A stretch of DNA of 64,000 nucleotides, taken from positions 1 through 64,000 of the forward strand of contig CAZWHY010000003.1 of the NCBI GenBank assembly GCA_964633725.1, in the 5' to 3' direction. Each line of letters starts with the position of its first letter. Position 1 is the stretch's first letter. The translations under genes were made by a program, and so were the position numbers. This document shows, piece by piece, positions 16,497 to 25,800 of this stretch. This DNA comes from Berkiella_A sp964633725 (GTDB taxonomy: Bacteria; Pseudomonadota; Gammaproteobacteria; Berkiellales; Berkiellaceae). Below the pieces are notes generated by a model. It was not told the DNA's origin. It did not search any database and saw only the letters and a program-made list of their open reading frames with translations.

Positions 16497-17360
16497 ATGG
16501 CAGCTAGTGGCCCTAATGACGAGCTTGAGGTACAAGAGCGATATAATGAAGCGTCTATTATCACAAGAATTGTTGGTAATGTTTTAAAACGTAAAATAAA
16601 TGATGAATCAGCTCCCACGCCTAGAACACGCGATGTTGCATTATTTCTTCAGAGGGTTGTCAGTACCCTTGATGTGCTACAAGAAATAGATAAAACATCT
16701 GATAGCTATACATCTTTGCCAGAGGAACAAAAAGAAAGCTTAAGCGTATTATATGAATTTTGTTTAAATGATACTAGCCACCCGGAAGAGATGAATGTTT
16801 TACAAAAAAATATTCAAACTACAATGGATTGTGTCTATAAAAATGAAGGTAGTGTGACCAACTGGTTTCATGCTTCATCACAGTTATGTGGAAGCATACG
16901 TACAAGCTTATCAAGGATACAAACATCATTATTAGATGATAAATATCTGGCCTCGGTAGAGGCATCTCAAGCAGGTTTAACCAGAGACATGTTAACTAGT
17001 AACCGAGGTGTCGCATTTTTAACCAGTTTTCTTAGGGATTTATCTTTAACAAAATCACATTCTTCTATTGCTTCTGTGATACCGGATGCGCCACCTCCTC
17101 CTACATATACGCCAAGTACGCAGAGTAGATATAGGGTGTCTGTAGATGGCAGCTCAAGTTCGAGCGCACCCCAACCTAAAGGTCTGTCTATGGATGAGTT
17201 GCTCGCTAGGCGTGAGGAAATGCGTGTTTCTCGAGCGGGAAAATCAATTGAAGATCAATTGAAAGAAGCTCGTGAGCAAAGAGTCCCTAAAGAACCCGCT
17301 TCGATACAAGATTTATTTTTGGCTAACGGGAAGATCAAAAGCCTTAGGAGAAAGCGTTAA
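16497..17360 (+). CDS. Unknown 287-residue protein, proline-rich hinge and charged C-terminus
   Basis: I do not recognise this protein. Residues 1-190 are mostly helical and polar with no membrane segment or signal peptide. A linker at about 200-225 holds DAPPPPTYTPST and a serine run, followed by a highly charged helix (MDELLARREEMRVSRAGK, SIEDQLKEAREQR) and a basic C-terminus ending KIKSLRRKR. AAGGAAGG precedes the ATG at 16497. It is transcribed towards the giant LRR gene and separated from it by a hairpin. The composition, with proline linker and no enzymatic motif, is compatible with a protein acting on a host or scaffold, but that is inference only. Confidence 0.75.
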   Translation: MAASGPNDELEVQERYNEASIITRIVGNVLKRKINDESAPTPRTRDVALFLQRVVSTLDVLQEIDKTSDSYTSLPEEQKESLSVLYEFCLNDTSHPEEMNVLQKNIQTTMDCVYKNEGSVTNWFHASSQLCGSIRTSLSRIQTSLLDDKYLASVEASQAGLTRDMLTSNRGVAFLTSFLRDLSLTKSHSSIASVIPDAPPPPTYTPSTQSRYRVSVDGSSSSSAPQPKGLSMDELLARREEMRVSRAGKSIEDQLKEAREQRVPKEPASIQDLFLANGKIKSLRRKR

Positions 17361-17370
17361 TTTATAAAGG

Positions 17371-17401
17371 GGGAATGCTATTTTTTTGTTAAAGCATTCC
17401 C
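17371..17401. terminator. Hairpin between convergent genes
   Basis: A perfect 9-bp stem gggaatgct (17371-17379)/agcattccc (17393-17401) has its T-run in the loop and no clear U tract after it in either direction. It lies between the stops of two convergent genes, so it may act as a weak bidirectional terminator. Confidence 0.45.
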
Positions 17402-17420
17402 ACCCAAGTCCCGTAATAAT

Positions 17421-20400
17421 TTATATACTATGTGACAGCGACTTAGAATCAATATTAATATCTGCGATATGGGTTGATTCTACATTTTGAGATTGACTCA
17501 AATGATTGCTAGAGGATGCACTACTAAATAGCAAAGATTTTTGTGGTGCTAAATCTAGTTCTGAAATATTAGAGCTGAGCTTATCGATGTTTTTAGAGGA
17601 CTCTATGGCAGCATACTTTTTGCCCAACGATAATAAGCTTTGTAAATTTTCTGGTATTTCATAACCATCCGAAGCAAAATGACTGAGAGATGGCAACAAT
17701 ACAGAACCATCGCCACCTAGTTGCGTATAAATGCGACTTCTGGTCTCTAAGTTAGCCCCTAGTAATAAAGCCGATGCTTGAATGGTAAGCATCACCTCTG
17801 TTTGATTAACAGGACTGCCAAAGATATTATTGAAAACATCTGAACCTACTTTGGGGAGTGCTATTTCGCCAGACTCTAAGCTGTTTTTTAACCAGGATTT
17901 TAATGCGGGATTTTGCATGGTCTCAATCACCGCGCTAAGCGTATTAAGCATTAATTTGTGGTCGTGGCTTTGTAAGGCTGCATGGGCTAATTGAATATAC
18001 TGAACAGACAATGGTACTTTGGAAACAAACGTACCAAGTAACTCGCTTAGTGTAGGGTTAGTCTTTGCTTCACTCAAGAGTAAATCACATAGTGCAAATT
18101 TATCTTGAATTTCTTTAGAGCGTGAAAATATTAAATCTTCAAGCACTTGATTGGCTGTTATAATATCTTTTTGTATTAGATAGTGAGCACAAAGATAGCT
18201 TAAGGTGTCTGGCTCGGAAACTTCTCGCCATAAACTCGAAAAAGCCATGATCAATTGACTGGGGTTAACATAAGTACCTGGATGATTGAGCAATAATTGA
18301 TAGCCATCAGGTGTAATATGATTCCCCCCTATATTAAGACTTTTAATCGCGGAGTTTGCATATAACGTATGATAAAAGCTGGTTACCGCATTATCACTTA
18401 ATCCACATTGTGATGCGGATAAAATTTCTAAATGACTAGATTGAGTGGATAATATTTCACATAGAGCGGCAAAGCTATGATCTCCCAAAGGCATATTATC
18501 GAGTTGTACAACCTGAATGGGTTGTATATTATCTGGATTGCCTCCACAAGATTTTACAATGCCTGCTTTAATATTGGGATGTTTTAATGCGAGTAGCAAG
18601 ATATTGGGCAATGCCATGAGCGTTGGAAACATATCTTCAGGTTGCATTTTGGCTTGTACCATAAGCATTAATAAAGATTGGGTATCAATAACGCCTCTTT
18701 CTAAGCTAGCACTTAGCCATACTTGCGCAATCTCAGGGAGTTGTTGCAAAATAGCCATCGACAGTAATTCTGATTTTGTGGTATCCAAGCCTATTAAGTC
18801 ACCAAATTCACCTGGCCTTAAGGTTTGAGCCGATACCAGGCCTAATGTCTCGACTAATTCTGGCTGCATGGCTTTCAGGGCTTCATTTTTTTCTAGCAAA
18901 TCCTCTAAAGCCAGTTCTTTAAGCACGGGGTGCAAACTAATCAAATATAATACTTTACTGATAGGTTGTTGCTTTTCTGTTGGGTACTGATGAATCTTAT
19001 CAAAGCTTAGTTGATGATGAGCGGCCTCATTGCGCTGCAAAGTCAGGTACAACCATGATTGCTGTTCTGGTGAGAGAGTATCTATTACCCGTTTAATATA
19101 GTGTTTGCTTAAATTTTCAAAAGCCATCGAAACATCAGGATCTAATTTATCATGAATACGCTTAATATAAGCCAAACGCGAAGTCGGGCTGGCATGGGCT
19201 TGAGTTAACATGACTTGAGCATGTGCTTTTGCTCTTTCATTCGGCAAGTTGATTCGAATATCTTTATTGAGTTCAATGGGCGCGGTTAAAATAGTATTAA
19301 ATGTCAAACTGTATAATAACCAGCATAATGTATTATTATCTAACCTATCGAGTTGATTATTTATCAAATGCTTTTCATATAAAGGTACAGCGGCAAATTT
19401 TTGTTCGTATTCTGGATCGGCTTCTTCTTTATGTGCTAACACAGATTGAAAGATACTTTGCATTAAAGGGGAGCTTTTGGCTAAAAAGTGGAAGTGTGCC
19501 ACAATATCAGGTGGTAACATCTGACGTAAAGCTGTATGGCTTTGTTCCGAGCCAACATGTGAGTGTGAGTTCATAATATCATATGAACTTTGTATTGTAT
19601 TACTTGCGAGAGAAACGGCAAGCCAAAGTTTGCATTCATCTGGAAAAGAGCTGATGACACTGTGTATGATTCCTGGGATGAAAGGTAGAACTTTTTGCAA
19701 GTCGGATCCTAACCCCTCTAGCAAATTATTATATAAACTATTCCATAATGGACCACATCCATATACGGATTTTTCTAATGAATTACAAATAGCCAGTTGC
19801 TCTGCGACAGGTGTGGTGACACCCAGCTCTGGTATTTGTGGAAAATTTTTAAAAGTAAGTTCTAATAATAAATACTTTTTACTGTTGACATCTAGTAGCG
19901 ATAGTTGTTGTTCAAAATAAGCCGAAACATCGGTTTGTGCTTGCGTGTGGTCTTGTGATTTTAATTTACTATTGACAATATGAATAACTTGTTCACGGCT
20001 ATATGCTTTTGCCAGCCTAGCAAGCAAAGATAACTTTGTTGAGCCAATAGATTCAGCGCCGGCGGGTGGCTTACCTGTAGAGAGCGTATACAGACTCCAA
20101 GCAAGCTCTGCTGTGGTCCATGATTTTAATTTGGCTGAAATAATATCATCATGTCCATAGACCCAATTAATACTTTTGGCCGCATGATCATAGAATTCAG
20201 ATTGCATTTTATCGTGGCTAAATTGCTCAACCGCTATCTCAGCCTTTAATAAAAGATTTTTGGCCTCTTCGCCTAAGGACTGAATTTGAGACTTGGTAAG
20301 CTCTAAAATATTAGCGGCGCTTTGATTATCACCTTGTGCCAAAGCCAATAATTGGCAGCAAATACTAAAGCCTTTTTCATCACTAGCAGGGGCGGTAAGT

Positions 20401-20897
20401 GTTTTATCGTCTAATTGTATTTTTGTGACAAGCTGACCACTAGAGAGTACAAGGTTCAGCCATTGTAATTGATCGGGAGATAAACTTTTAATCTGAGCTT
20501 GTATCACTTGCTCTGCCAAAGCCGGATTAGCGAGAGATATTTTGCTAATAAGTGCAGGCGATAATAAAGTCGTTAATTGAGCAATACTTGTTTGACTTGA
20601 ATCTAATCCTTGAAGAATAATCTCTGTTAGAGGTTGGAGCTGTGCTTTATTTTGGCAACGAGCAATAAAGCTTTCAAGATTATCTAGCGCAGATTGTTGC
20701 AGAATAACTTGTTCTGCTGGCTGTAAAGACTGGAATAGTGCGATTTCTTCGGTACCATCGACACTAAATGAATCATCCATATTGTGTTTTATCAAATCAG
20801 ATATAACCAATAAGCTGTAAATATTGGATGTATTCTTCAGTTCTAATTGGGATAATGTGAGAGTATTTAAAATAACTTTAGAGGGGCTTTTTATCAT
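17421..20897 (-). CDS. Giant leucine-rich-repeat protein of unknown function
   Basis: This 1158-residue protein has no signal peptide and no membrane span. Most of it is helical and rich in Leu, Ser and Gln with repeating phrases such as PEQQSWLYLTL, SPDQLQWLNLVL and DNNTLCWLLYSL, suggesting a helical repeat scaffold. A ribonuclease-inhibitor type LRR pair is at about residues 800-880: HLEILSASQCGLSDNAVTSF and IKSLNIGGNHITPDGYQLLL. The C-terminal 60 residues are Ser-rich and polar. The ATG at 20897 has GGTGGA upstream. LRR proteins of this size without a secretion signal in Legionella-like bacteria are often type IV effectors; no such test can be made here. Confidence 0.8.
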   Translation of the reverse strand: MIKSPSKVILNTLTLSQLELKNTSNIYSLLVISDLIKHNMDDSFSVDGTEEIALFQSLQPAEQVILQQSALDNLESFIARCQNKAQLQPLTEIILQGLDSSQTSIAQLTTLLSPALISKISLANPALAEQVIQAQIKSLSPDQLQWLNLVLSSGQLVTKIQLDDKTLTAPASDEKGFSICCQLLALAQGDNQSAANILELTKSQIQSLGEEAKNLLLKAEIAVEQFSHDKMQSEFYDHAAKSINWVYGHDDIISAKLKSWTTAELAWSLYTLSTGKPPAGAESIGSTKLSLLARLAKAYSREQVIHIVNSKLKSQDHTQAQTDVSAYFEQQLSLLDVNSKKYLLLELTFKNFPQIPELGVTTPVAEQLAICNSLEKSVYGCGPLWNSLYNNLLEGLGSDLQKVLPFIPGIIHSVISSFPDECKLWLAVSLASNTIQSSYDIMNSHSHVGSEQSHTALRQMLPPDIVAHFHFLAKSSPLMQSIFQSVLAHKEEADPEYEQKFAAVPLYEKHLINNQLDRLDNNTLCWLLYSLTFNTILTAPIELNKDIRINLPNERAKAHAQVMLTQAHASPTSRLAYIKRIHDKLDPDVSMAFENLSKHYIKRVIDTLSPEQQSWLYLTLQRNEAAHHQLSFDKIHQYPTEKQQPISKVLYLISLHPVLKELALEDLLEKNEALKAMQPELVETLGLVSAQTLRPGEFGDLIGLDTTKSELLSMAILQQLPEIAQVWLSASLERGVIDTQSLLMLMVQAKMQPEDMFPTLMALPNILLLALKHPNIKAGIVKSCGGNPDNIQPIQVVQLDNMPLGDHSFAALCEILSTQSSHLEILSASQCGLSDNAVTSFYHTLYANSAIKSLNIGGNHITPDGYQLLLNHPGTYVNPSQLIMAFSSLWREVSEPDTLSYLCAHYLIQKDIITANQVLEDLIFSRSKEIQDKFALCDLLLSEAKTNPTLSELLGTFVSKVPLSVQYIQLAHAALQSHDHKLMLNTLSAVIETMQNPALKSWLKNSLESGEIALPKVGSDVFNNIFGSPVNQTEVMLTIQASALLLGANLETRSRIYTQLGGDGSVLLPSLSHFASDGYEIPENLQSLLSLGKKYAAIESSKNIDKLSSNISELDLAPQKSLLFSSASSSNHLSQSQNVESTHIADINIDSKSLSHSI

Positions 20898-21147
20898 GGG
20901 CGTATCCACCAATCTTTATATTATAAGCAGTTTTAATCTATCCCTCTTGCACTAAGAACGTCAGCTTTCATTACAACTTTGTAAAACAGGCATACAGAAA
21001 ACAAGATAAATATAATCTATGACTAATATATTGATAAAAAAGGTGAAAATTTAATTTACGCGTAAAGATGGGTGCAAGTCACACGGCAAGCATAGGGGAA
21101 ATCCCTACTGATAAACTATAGATATAGTGATAAAGTGAAGTCATACT

Positions 21148-21168
21148 CTGACAAAAGTTTTGTGTCAG
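21148..21168 (-). terminator. Weak hairpin after the class III aminotransferase gene
   Basis: ctgaca (21148-21153) pairs with tgtcag (21163-21168) around an aaaagtttt core, 6 bp past the stop codon of the aminotransferase on the minus strand. There is no T tract beyond it. The rest of the 276-bp gap down to the LRR gene shows no gene or recognisable riboswitch. Confidence 0.3.
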
Positions 21169-21173
21169 TGTGA

Positions 21174-22337
21174 TTATAGGTTGCTGATTAACTTGTGAAG
21201 TTTTTCCGCTAGGATATTACACTCTTGTTGGTTGATAATAAGCGGCGGCAATAAGCGTACGACATTTTTTGCTGTAATATTAATCAGGATACCAAGCTCG
21301 GCAGCTATTTTGGGTAAGCCCATAGGCATATTATTTAACTCTATGCCGACCATCAAGCCAGTGCCGCGAATATCTTTCACAATAGGGGTATTCTGGAATT
21401 GTTCTTGTAAAAGTTTGATTAAGTATTCGCCTTGGGTTTTGGCGTTATGAACGAGCATTAATTCAGCCATAATATTCAGCACGCTGATGCCTGCTGTAGT
21501 GGAGAGGGGGTTGCCACCAAAAGTAGAGCCGTGCTTGCCTTGGGTTAATAGGTGATTGGTTTTGTCTCGTGTTAAACAAGCGCCAATGGGAATGCCATTA
21601 CCCAAACCTTTGGCCAGAGCGACAATATCGGGTTGTACGTCAGCATGGTGAGAATATAAAAATTTTCCGGTTCGACCCATGCCACATTGTATTTCATCTG
21701 CAATATATAACCAGTCTTTCTGGTCGCACAAGGCTCTAAGTTGTTGTAAATACGTTATAGAGGCTGGATGCACGCCACCAGAGCCTTGGATAGGCTCAAT
21801 CAATACACCGACGATATCTTGTCTGGTTTCTGCAATATGTCGTAAAGAATCAATATCATTAAATGGCGCTCGGACGAAGCCCGATACCAATGGCTCAAAA
21901 CCTGCTTGGATGAAACGTTGGCCACCAGCGGTTAGAGTGGCTAATGTGCGGCCATGGTAGGCTTTTTCGCAAACAATAATGGCGGGGTTGTCAATGTTTT
22001 TTTGATGGCCATAAAGCCGTGCTAATTTGATAGCACATTCTATTGCTTCAGCGCCAGATACGCAGAAAAAAGCTTTATCCATTTGTGCGGTATTACAAAG
22101 TTTTTCCGCTAATATTTGCTGGCTTTCAATTTCGTATAGATTGGATAAATGAATTAATTTACCCATTTGTTTTTGTATGGTCTGAGTGAAATCTGTGTTG
22201 CCATAACCTAATATATTGACGCCTAAACCACTAATGGCATCAAGGTAACGGTTGCCGTCACTATCCCATAGCCAGCAGCCTTCGCCATGGGTGAATTGAA
22301 TATTGAGCGGTGCATAAGTGTCTAATAGGTGGTTCAT
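21174..22337 (-). CDS. argD: Class III PLP aminotransferase, acetylornithine aminotransferase-like
   Basis: The 387-residue enzyme matches the acetylornithine/succinyldiaminopimelate aminotransferase group, which transfers an amino group with glutamate/2-oxoglutarate as partner in arginine or lysine synthesis. Visible elements are YLDAISGLGVNILGYGN near the N-terminus, the phosphate-binding FCVSGAEAIECAIKLAR, YHGRTLATLTAGG, the cofactor Asp in WLYIADEIQCGMGRTGKF, and the Schiff-base lysine in VALAKGLGNGIPIGA. The block KHGSTFGGNPLS completes the family signature. Length is usual (about 390-405). No other arginine gene is nearby, so a related substrate such as another omega-amino acid is possible. 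It sits alone between the LRR gene and sodB. Confidence 0.8.
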   Translation of the reverse strand: MNHLLDTYAPLNIQFTHGEGCWLWDSDGNRYLDAISGLGVNILGYGNTDFTQTIQKQMGKLIHLSNLYEIESQQILAEKLCNTAQMDKAFFCVSGAEAIECAIKLARLYGHQKNIDNPAIIVCEKAYHGRTLATLTAGGQRFIQAGFEPLVSGFVRAPFNDIDSLRHIAETRQDIVGVLIEPIQGSGGVHPASITYLQQLRALCDQKDWLYIADEIQCGMGRTGKFLYSHHADVQPDIVALAKGLGNGIPIGACLTRDKTNHLLTQGKHGSTFGGNPLSTTAGISVLNIMAELMLVHNAKTQGEYLIKLLQEQFQNTPIVKDIRGTGLMVGIELNNMPMGLPKIAAELGILINITAKNVVRLLPPLIINQQECNILAEKLHKLISNL

Positions 22338-22393
22338 AATTTTATTTTTATATCAAGTTTTAGATTGGTGGGAGCAAGGTTAGGATCCCATCT

Positions 22394-22418
22394 TCCCATT
22401 AGGTTCAGGCTAATGGGA
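22394..22418. terminator. Hairpin after sodB
   Basis: A perfect 9-bp stem tcccattag (22394-22402)/ctaatggga (22410-22418) with a 7-base loop lies 17 bp past the sodB stop. It has no T tract on the minus strand, so it may be a weak terminator or protect the mRNA end. Confidence 0.5.
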
Positions 22419-22434
22419 GAATGGGAGGGGTAAG

Positions 22435-23016
22435 TTACCCTTTAAATTGGTTGCTCACAAAGTCCCAATTGACTAATTGCCAAAAGTTTTCAAGATACTT
22501 AGGGCGAGCATTTCTGTAGTCAATGTAATAGGCATGTTCCCAAACATCACAAGTTAGTAGCGCTGTTTGGTTTTGGGTCATAGGGCATTGGGCATTAGAT
22601 GTGCTGACAAGCGCTAGGCTGCCATCAGAATTTTGAACTAACCAACCCCAACCAGAACCAAAAGTCGTTACAGCGGTTTTGGTAAATTTTTCTTTAAATT
22701 CTGTAAAAGAACCAAAAGTTTTATTAATCGCATCTGCTAAGGTACCTGTTGGTTCGCCGCCACCTTGGGGTTTTAGACAATTCCAATAAAAAGTATGATT
22801 CCAGATTTGGGCAGCATTATTAAAAATACCACCAGAAGATGTTTTAATGATTTCCTCTAAAGATTGATTAGCATGCTCTGTACCGTCTATCATTTTAGCC
22901 AGGTTATCAAAATAAGTACGGTGATGCTTGCCATAATGAAAGCCAATCGTTTCTTTGGAAATATGGGGCTCTAAGGCATCTTGTGCATAAGGTAAGTCGG
23001 GAAAAGTAATGGTCAT
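22435..23016 (-). CDS. sodB: Iron superoxide dismutase
   Basis: The 193-residue cytoplasmic enzyme converts superoxide to oxygen and hydrogen peroxide. Metal ligands His27, His74, Asp157 and His161 are all present at E. coli SodB positions (GFHYGKHH, QIWNHTFYW, DVWEHAYYIDY). Iron rather than manganese is indicated by FGSGWGWLV and AAQIWNHTFYWNCL. The ATG has GGAG at 7 bp. A 13-bp palindrome gtctaatttagac at 23056-23068, about 40 bp upstream, could be an operator. A peroxiredoxin and a monothiol glutaredoxin lie 2.5 kb away, but on the other strand. Confidence 0.97.
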   Translation of the reverse strand: MTITFPDLPYAQDALEPHISKETIGFHYGKHHRTYFDNLAKMIDGTEHANQSLEEIIKTSSGGIFNNAAQIWNHTFYWNCLKPQGGGEPTGTLADAINKTFGSFTEFKEKFTKTAVTTFGSGWGWLVQNSDGSLALVSTSNAQCPMTQNQTALLTCDVWEHAYYIDYRNARPKYLENFWQLVNWDFVSNQFKG

Positions 23017-23418
23017 GGGTTAACTCCATTTGTTATTTAACAACCTAAATCTCTAGTCTAATTTAGACGAATAAGTAAATTTGTTCGAAAATTCATGCCA
23101 CAGTTTATCCTTTGGTGTATAAGTTTCGCAAGTCTTGTCTCTTCCCCCTAAGGAATGGGAAACAAAGCAATGGAAGATACTTATACAGTTGACCCACTTT
23201 CTTGCAAAGGAAAGAAAATCTAACCGTTCATCATTTCAGACTCAAAATTTATCGGTTTTGACCTATATTATCTTTAAGATAACCTTGGTTGTATGTTAAT
23301 CTACTAGCTCGTAAAGGTTAGGGTTAGACTGTGGCTAAAAAGGGCTGGCAAGAGTCGTTATTTAAAACGTAATTGTCATGAAGCTAATAGGCAAACATAC
23401 ACGTTTCAAGGTTATAGA
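23017..23418. other. Gap between sodB and the ankyrin gene, two small palindromes
   Basis: This 402-bp gap separates divergent genes. It contains the perfect palindrome gtctaa-t-ttagac (23056-23068) close to sodB and ttatctt-t-aagataa (23268-23282) closer to the ankyrin gene. Either could be a regulator site; neither matches a motif I can name with confidence. The longest ATG-initiated frames here are under 20 codons. No RNA gene was recognised. Confidence 0.4.
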
Positions 23419-25209
23419 ATGAAAGAATTTATTGGGTCAATACAAGAAGCGGATACGCTTCAGGTCATATCGGAAATTAAATTAAACTCAGAACTCGTCA
23501 ATACTTGTTTTGAACCCAATACAAGTGCACTGGTTTGGTTGCCGGATAATGCGTACACAATTACGCCTCTGATGTTAGCAGCTCAATGTGGTTTCAACGA
23601 TATCATAGATACTTTGATTGAACATGGTGCTAATCTTAATGCTCAGGATCAAGAGGGAATGACGGCACTTTTTCATGCGGTACGCTTCGGACAAACGCAA
23701 ACCGTGGATCATTTGATTCAATACTATTCTATTGATTTAAAGCATAAAAATATTCATGGCTTTTCTACGTTGTTGTGCGCGATGTGGGCAGGTCAGTCTG
23801 AAATGGCTAGTCACTTGTTGATTCACTATCATACAAAAGTCACCCTCAATGAGAAAACAAATAATTCTTTTTCTCAGACTATCCGTGTGCTTTATGATCG
23901 CAGTATCGCTATGGCTGATAAAGCAGTCGCGCTACAGAAAAATTACAATGACCCTTTGCTCCGAGAAAATCATGAGAATGGTTATGATGTGTATAAGGTG
24001 CTTGGGCATAATTTTAAAATGCAAACAACAGACTTTAAATCTAGCCTAATTCAAGTTTTAAAAACGGCTCAATCGCAGCCAAACGTTGATGAGGTCACAG
24101 AAGCATTAAAAATATTAACACTAGAGGTTATTAAATCAGCTGGTGACTCAGAAAAATTGATGCTTGCTATGGATAATATAAATAATTCACTTTGTGTTAC
24201 AGCAGGTGTGAAAAAGCAGGTAGAAGAACCTCGACAGATTATGAGGCAATTTTCAAAAATATATGGTTTGTTGAAACTCGCTCAGCAGTTATTAACAATC
24301 TCTAATGAAGGTAGTGATGAGGTGATTCAATCTACTATTCAGGCAATGCCAGCAGAAGCATTATTTGAAATATTACATTGGTCTGGAATAGCCGAGAACA
24401 TTAAAAAATTGAATAATCCTGATATTTCGAAACATCTTTTTGCTGTGGCCATACAGAAGGAAGATCTCGATGGGCTAGCGAAATTGTTCCAGTCTGGCAT
24501 CATTACGCGGGACGATGTGATGGGGTTTCTGCTAAATATGGCATCAGAAAACAAAGACAATGATGAAATATATCAAAAAATCTGTTATTTTTCCTTAGCA
24601 TTGGCCAACTCCATGGATGAGCTATCTATTGTCGGCCTGAATATGCAGTCTTTCTTATCGGTTATCAATCAATATATTAAGGGCAATAACTGTAAAACAG
24701 ACCCGGCTAAGTGGATGGTTATTCATGCTTTAATAGATCAAGTTCTGGTTGCGGGTGAAGGCGAATTATCGGCCAGCAATCTTGTCCAGCAAGCACAGCC
24801 AAATGATGCGCTCTTTAAATTTCATCTGAATGCACCTCTTATTTTTTTAAATATACTTCAATTATCTGATAGGGGAAATGAAAAATTAATTTTTCTACAA
24901 CGTTACGCTGAAATCCTAACAGAAAAAGCATTATTTGGTATGGGTGATACTTATAGTCACGCGACAACACCATATTTATTATTAAAAGAATTGTTTGGCG
25001 CAGAAGCATTGGTTGAATCTAGCGTAGAAACTTTAGTGGGTGAAAATATGTGGTTGTTAAAAGAGGCTGAAGCGGGTGCGAGTATAGAAATGGATTTACC
25101 ACCTTCTGTTTTTGTGCCGCTTCAAGATAGAATGGCACAAGCAAAGGAAGCTGAAATAGCCCTACAGTTAAAGACAGTCGTAGTCGCGAAGGTATCAAGC
25201 TTAAAATAA
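23419..25209 (+). CDS. Ankyrin-repeat protein
   Basis: The 596-residue protein carries three ankyrin repeats in its first 150 residues: TPLMLAAQCGFNDIIDTLIE (about 52-71) followed by HGANLNAQD, then GMTALFHAVRFGQTQTVDHL (about 86-105), and GFSTLLCAMWAGQSEMASHL (about 119-138). The remaining 450 residues are helical and of no family I know, with no signal peptide or membrane segment. Ankyrin repeats mediate protein binding; in intracellular gammaproteobacteria such proteins are often delivered to the host, which here is only inference. It is transcribed alone, 400 bp from sodB and 165 bp from grxD. Confidence 0.85.
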   Translation: MKEFIGSIQEADTLQVISEIKLNSELVNTCFEPNTSALVWLPDNAYTITPLMLAAQCGFNDIIDTLIEHGANLNAQDQEGMTALFHAVRFGQTQTVDHLIQYYSIDLKHKNIHGFSTLLCAMWAGQSEMASHLLIHYHTKVTLNEKTNNSFSQTIRVLYDRSIAMADKAVALQKNYNDPLLRENHENGYDVYKVLGHNFKMQTTDFKSSLIQVLKTAQSQPNVDEVTEALKILTLEVIKSAGDSEKLMLAMDNINNSLCVTAGVKKQVEEPRQIMRQFSKIYGLLKLAQQLLTISNEGSDEVIQSTIQAMPAEALFEILHWSGIAENIKKLNNPDISKHLFAVAIQKEDLDGLAKLFQSGIITRDDVMGFLLNMASENKDNDEIYQKICYFSLALANSMDELSIVGLNMQSFLSVINQYIKGNNCKTDPAKWMVIHALIDQVLVAGEGELSASNLVQQAQPNDALFKFHLNAPLIFLNILQLSDRGNEKLIFLQRYAEILTEKALFGMGDTYSHATTPYLLLKELFGAEALVESSVETLVGENMWLLKEAEAGASIEMDLPPSVFVPLQDRMAQAKEAEIALQLKTVVVAKVSSLK

Positions 25210-25373
25210 AGAGGCGTGCAAATAAGACGCAATATAAAATTAACCAACTAACTTTTGTGTGGCGGCATAATTTTAATTATGCCTATATAAAATAGCCTGC
25301 AAAATGCATACAATAGACCCCAGTTATTGGTTTGAATGCTTATTTATAGATATAGAAGAGAACATTAAAGATT

Positions 25374-25724
25374 ATGGATACATTAGCGCGCATTAAACAG
25401 CAAATTGAAAGCAACGACTTATTGTTGTATATGAAAGGTACCCCGCAGTTTCCTCAGTGTGGCTTTTCAGGCCAAGTTGTACAAATTTTAAAGCTATGTA
25501 ATGCAAAATTTGCTTATGTGAATATTTTAGAAAATCCAGACATTAGACAGACATTGCCTTTGTATGCCAATTGGCCTACTTTTCCTCAACTTTACCTAAA
25601 AAATGAGCTAATCGGCGGCTGTGATATTATCACCGAAATGTTTGAAAGCGAGGAACTACAACAACAGCTACAAGCGGCTAGTGTTGTAGGAGATAAGATG
25701 CAAACAGTGGATGCTGCAGAATAA
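25374..25724 (+). CDS. grxD: Monothiol glutaredoxin (Grx4 type)
   Basis: The 116-residue protein has the monothiol active site CGFS at residues 29-32, in KGTPQFPQCGFSGQVVQIL. The glutathione-binding block WPTFPQLYLKNELIGGCDI follows. Grx4 proteins bind a 2Fe-2S cluster through CGFS and glutathione and pass it on to iron-sulfur clients. Length equals E. coli GrxD (115). The next gene, a peroxiredoxin 76 bp downstream on the same strand, suggests a shared redox operon. The same pairing is common in gammaproteobacteria. Confidence 0.96.
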   Translation: MDTLARIKQQIESNDLLLYMKGTPQFPQCGFSGQVVQILKLCNAKFAYVNILENPDIRQTLPLYANWPTFPQLYLKNELIGGCDIITEMFESEELQQQLQAASVVGDKMQTVDAAE

Positions 25725-25800
25725 TATTTTACAATAAAAAAGAATGTTGCCCAACTTTGGTTTGGGTTAAGTTTATTACCATGTATTTTAGGAGAGAAAT

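Noticed and set aside
21058..21125. Possible riboswitch (gggtgcaagtcacacggc with ggggaaatccct)
   Set aside because: Superficially like a cobalamin or intron motif, but the conserved core is absent and no suitably oriented gene follows.
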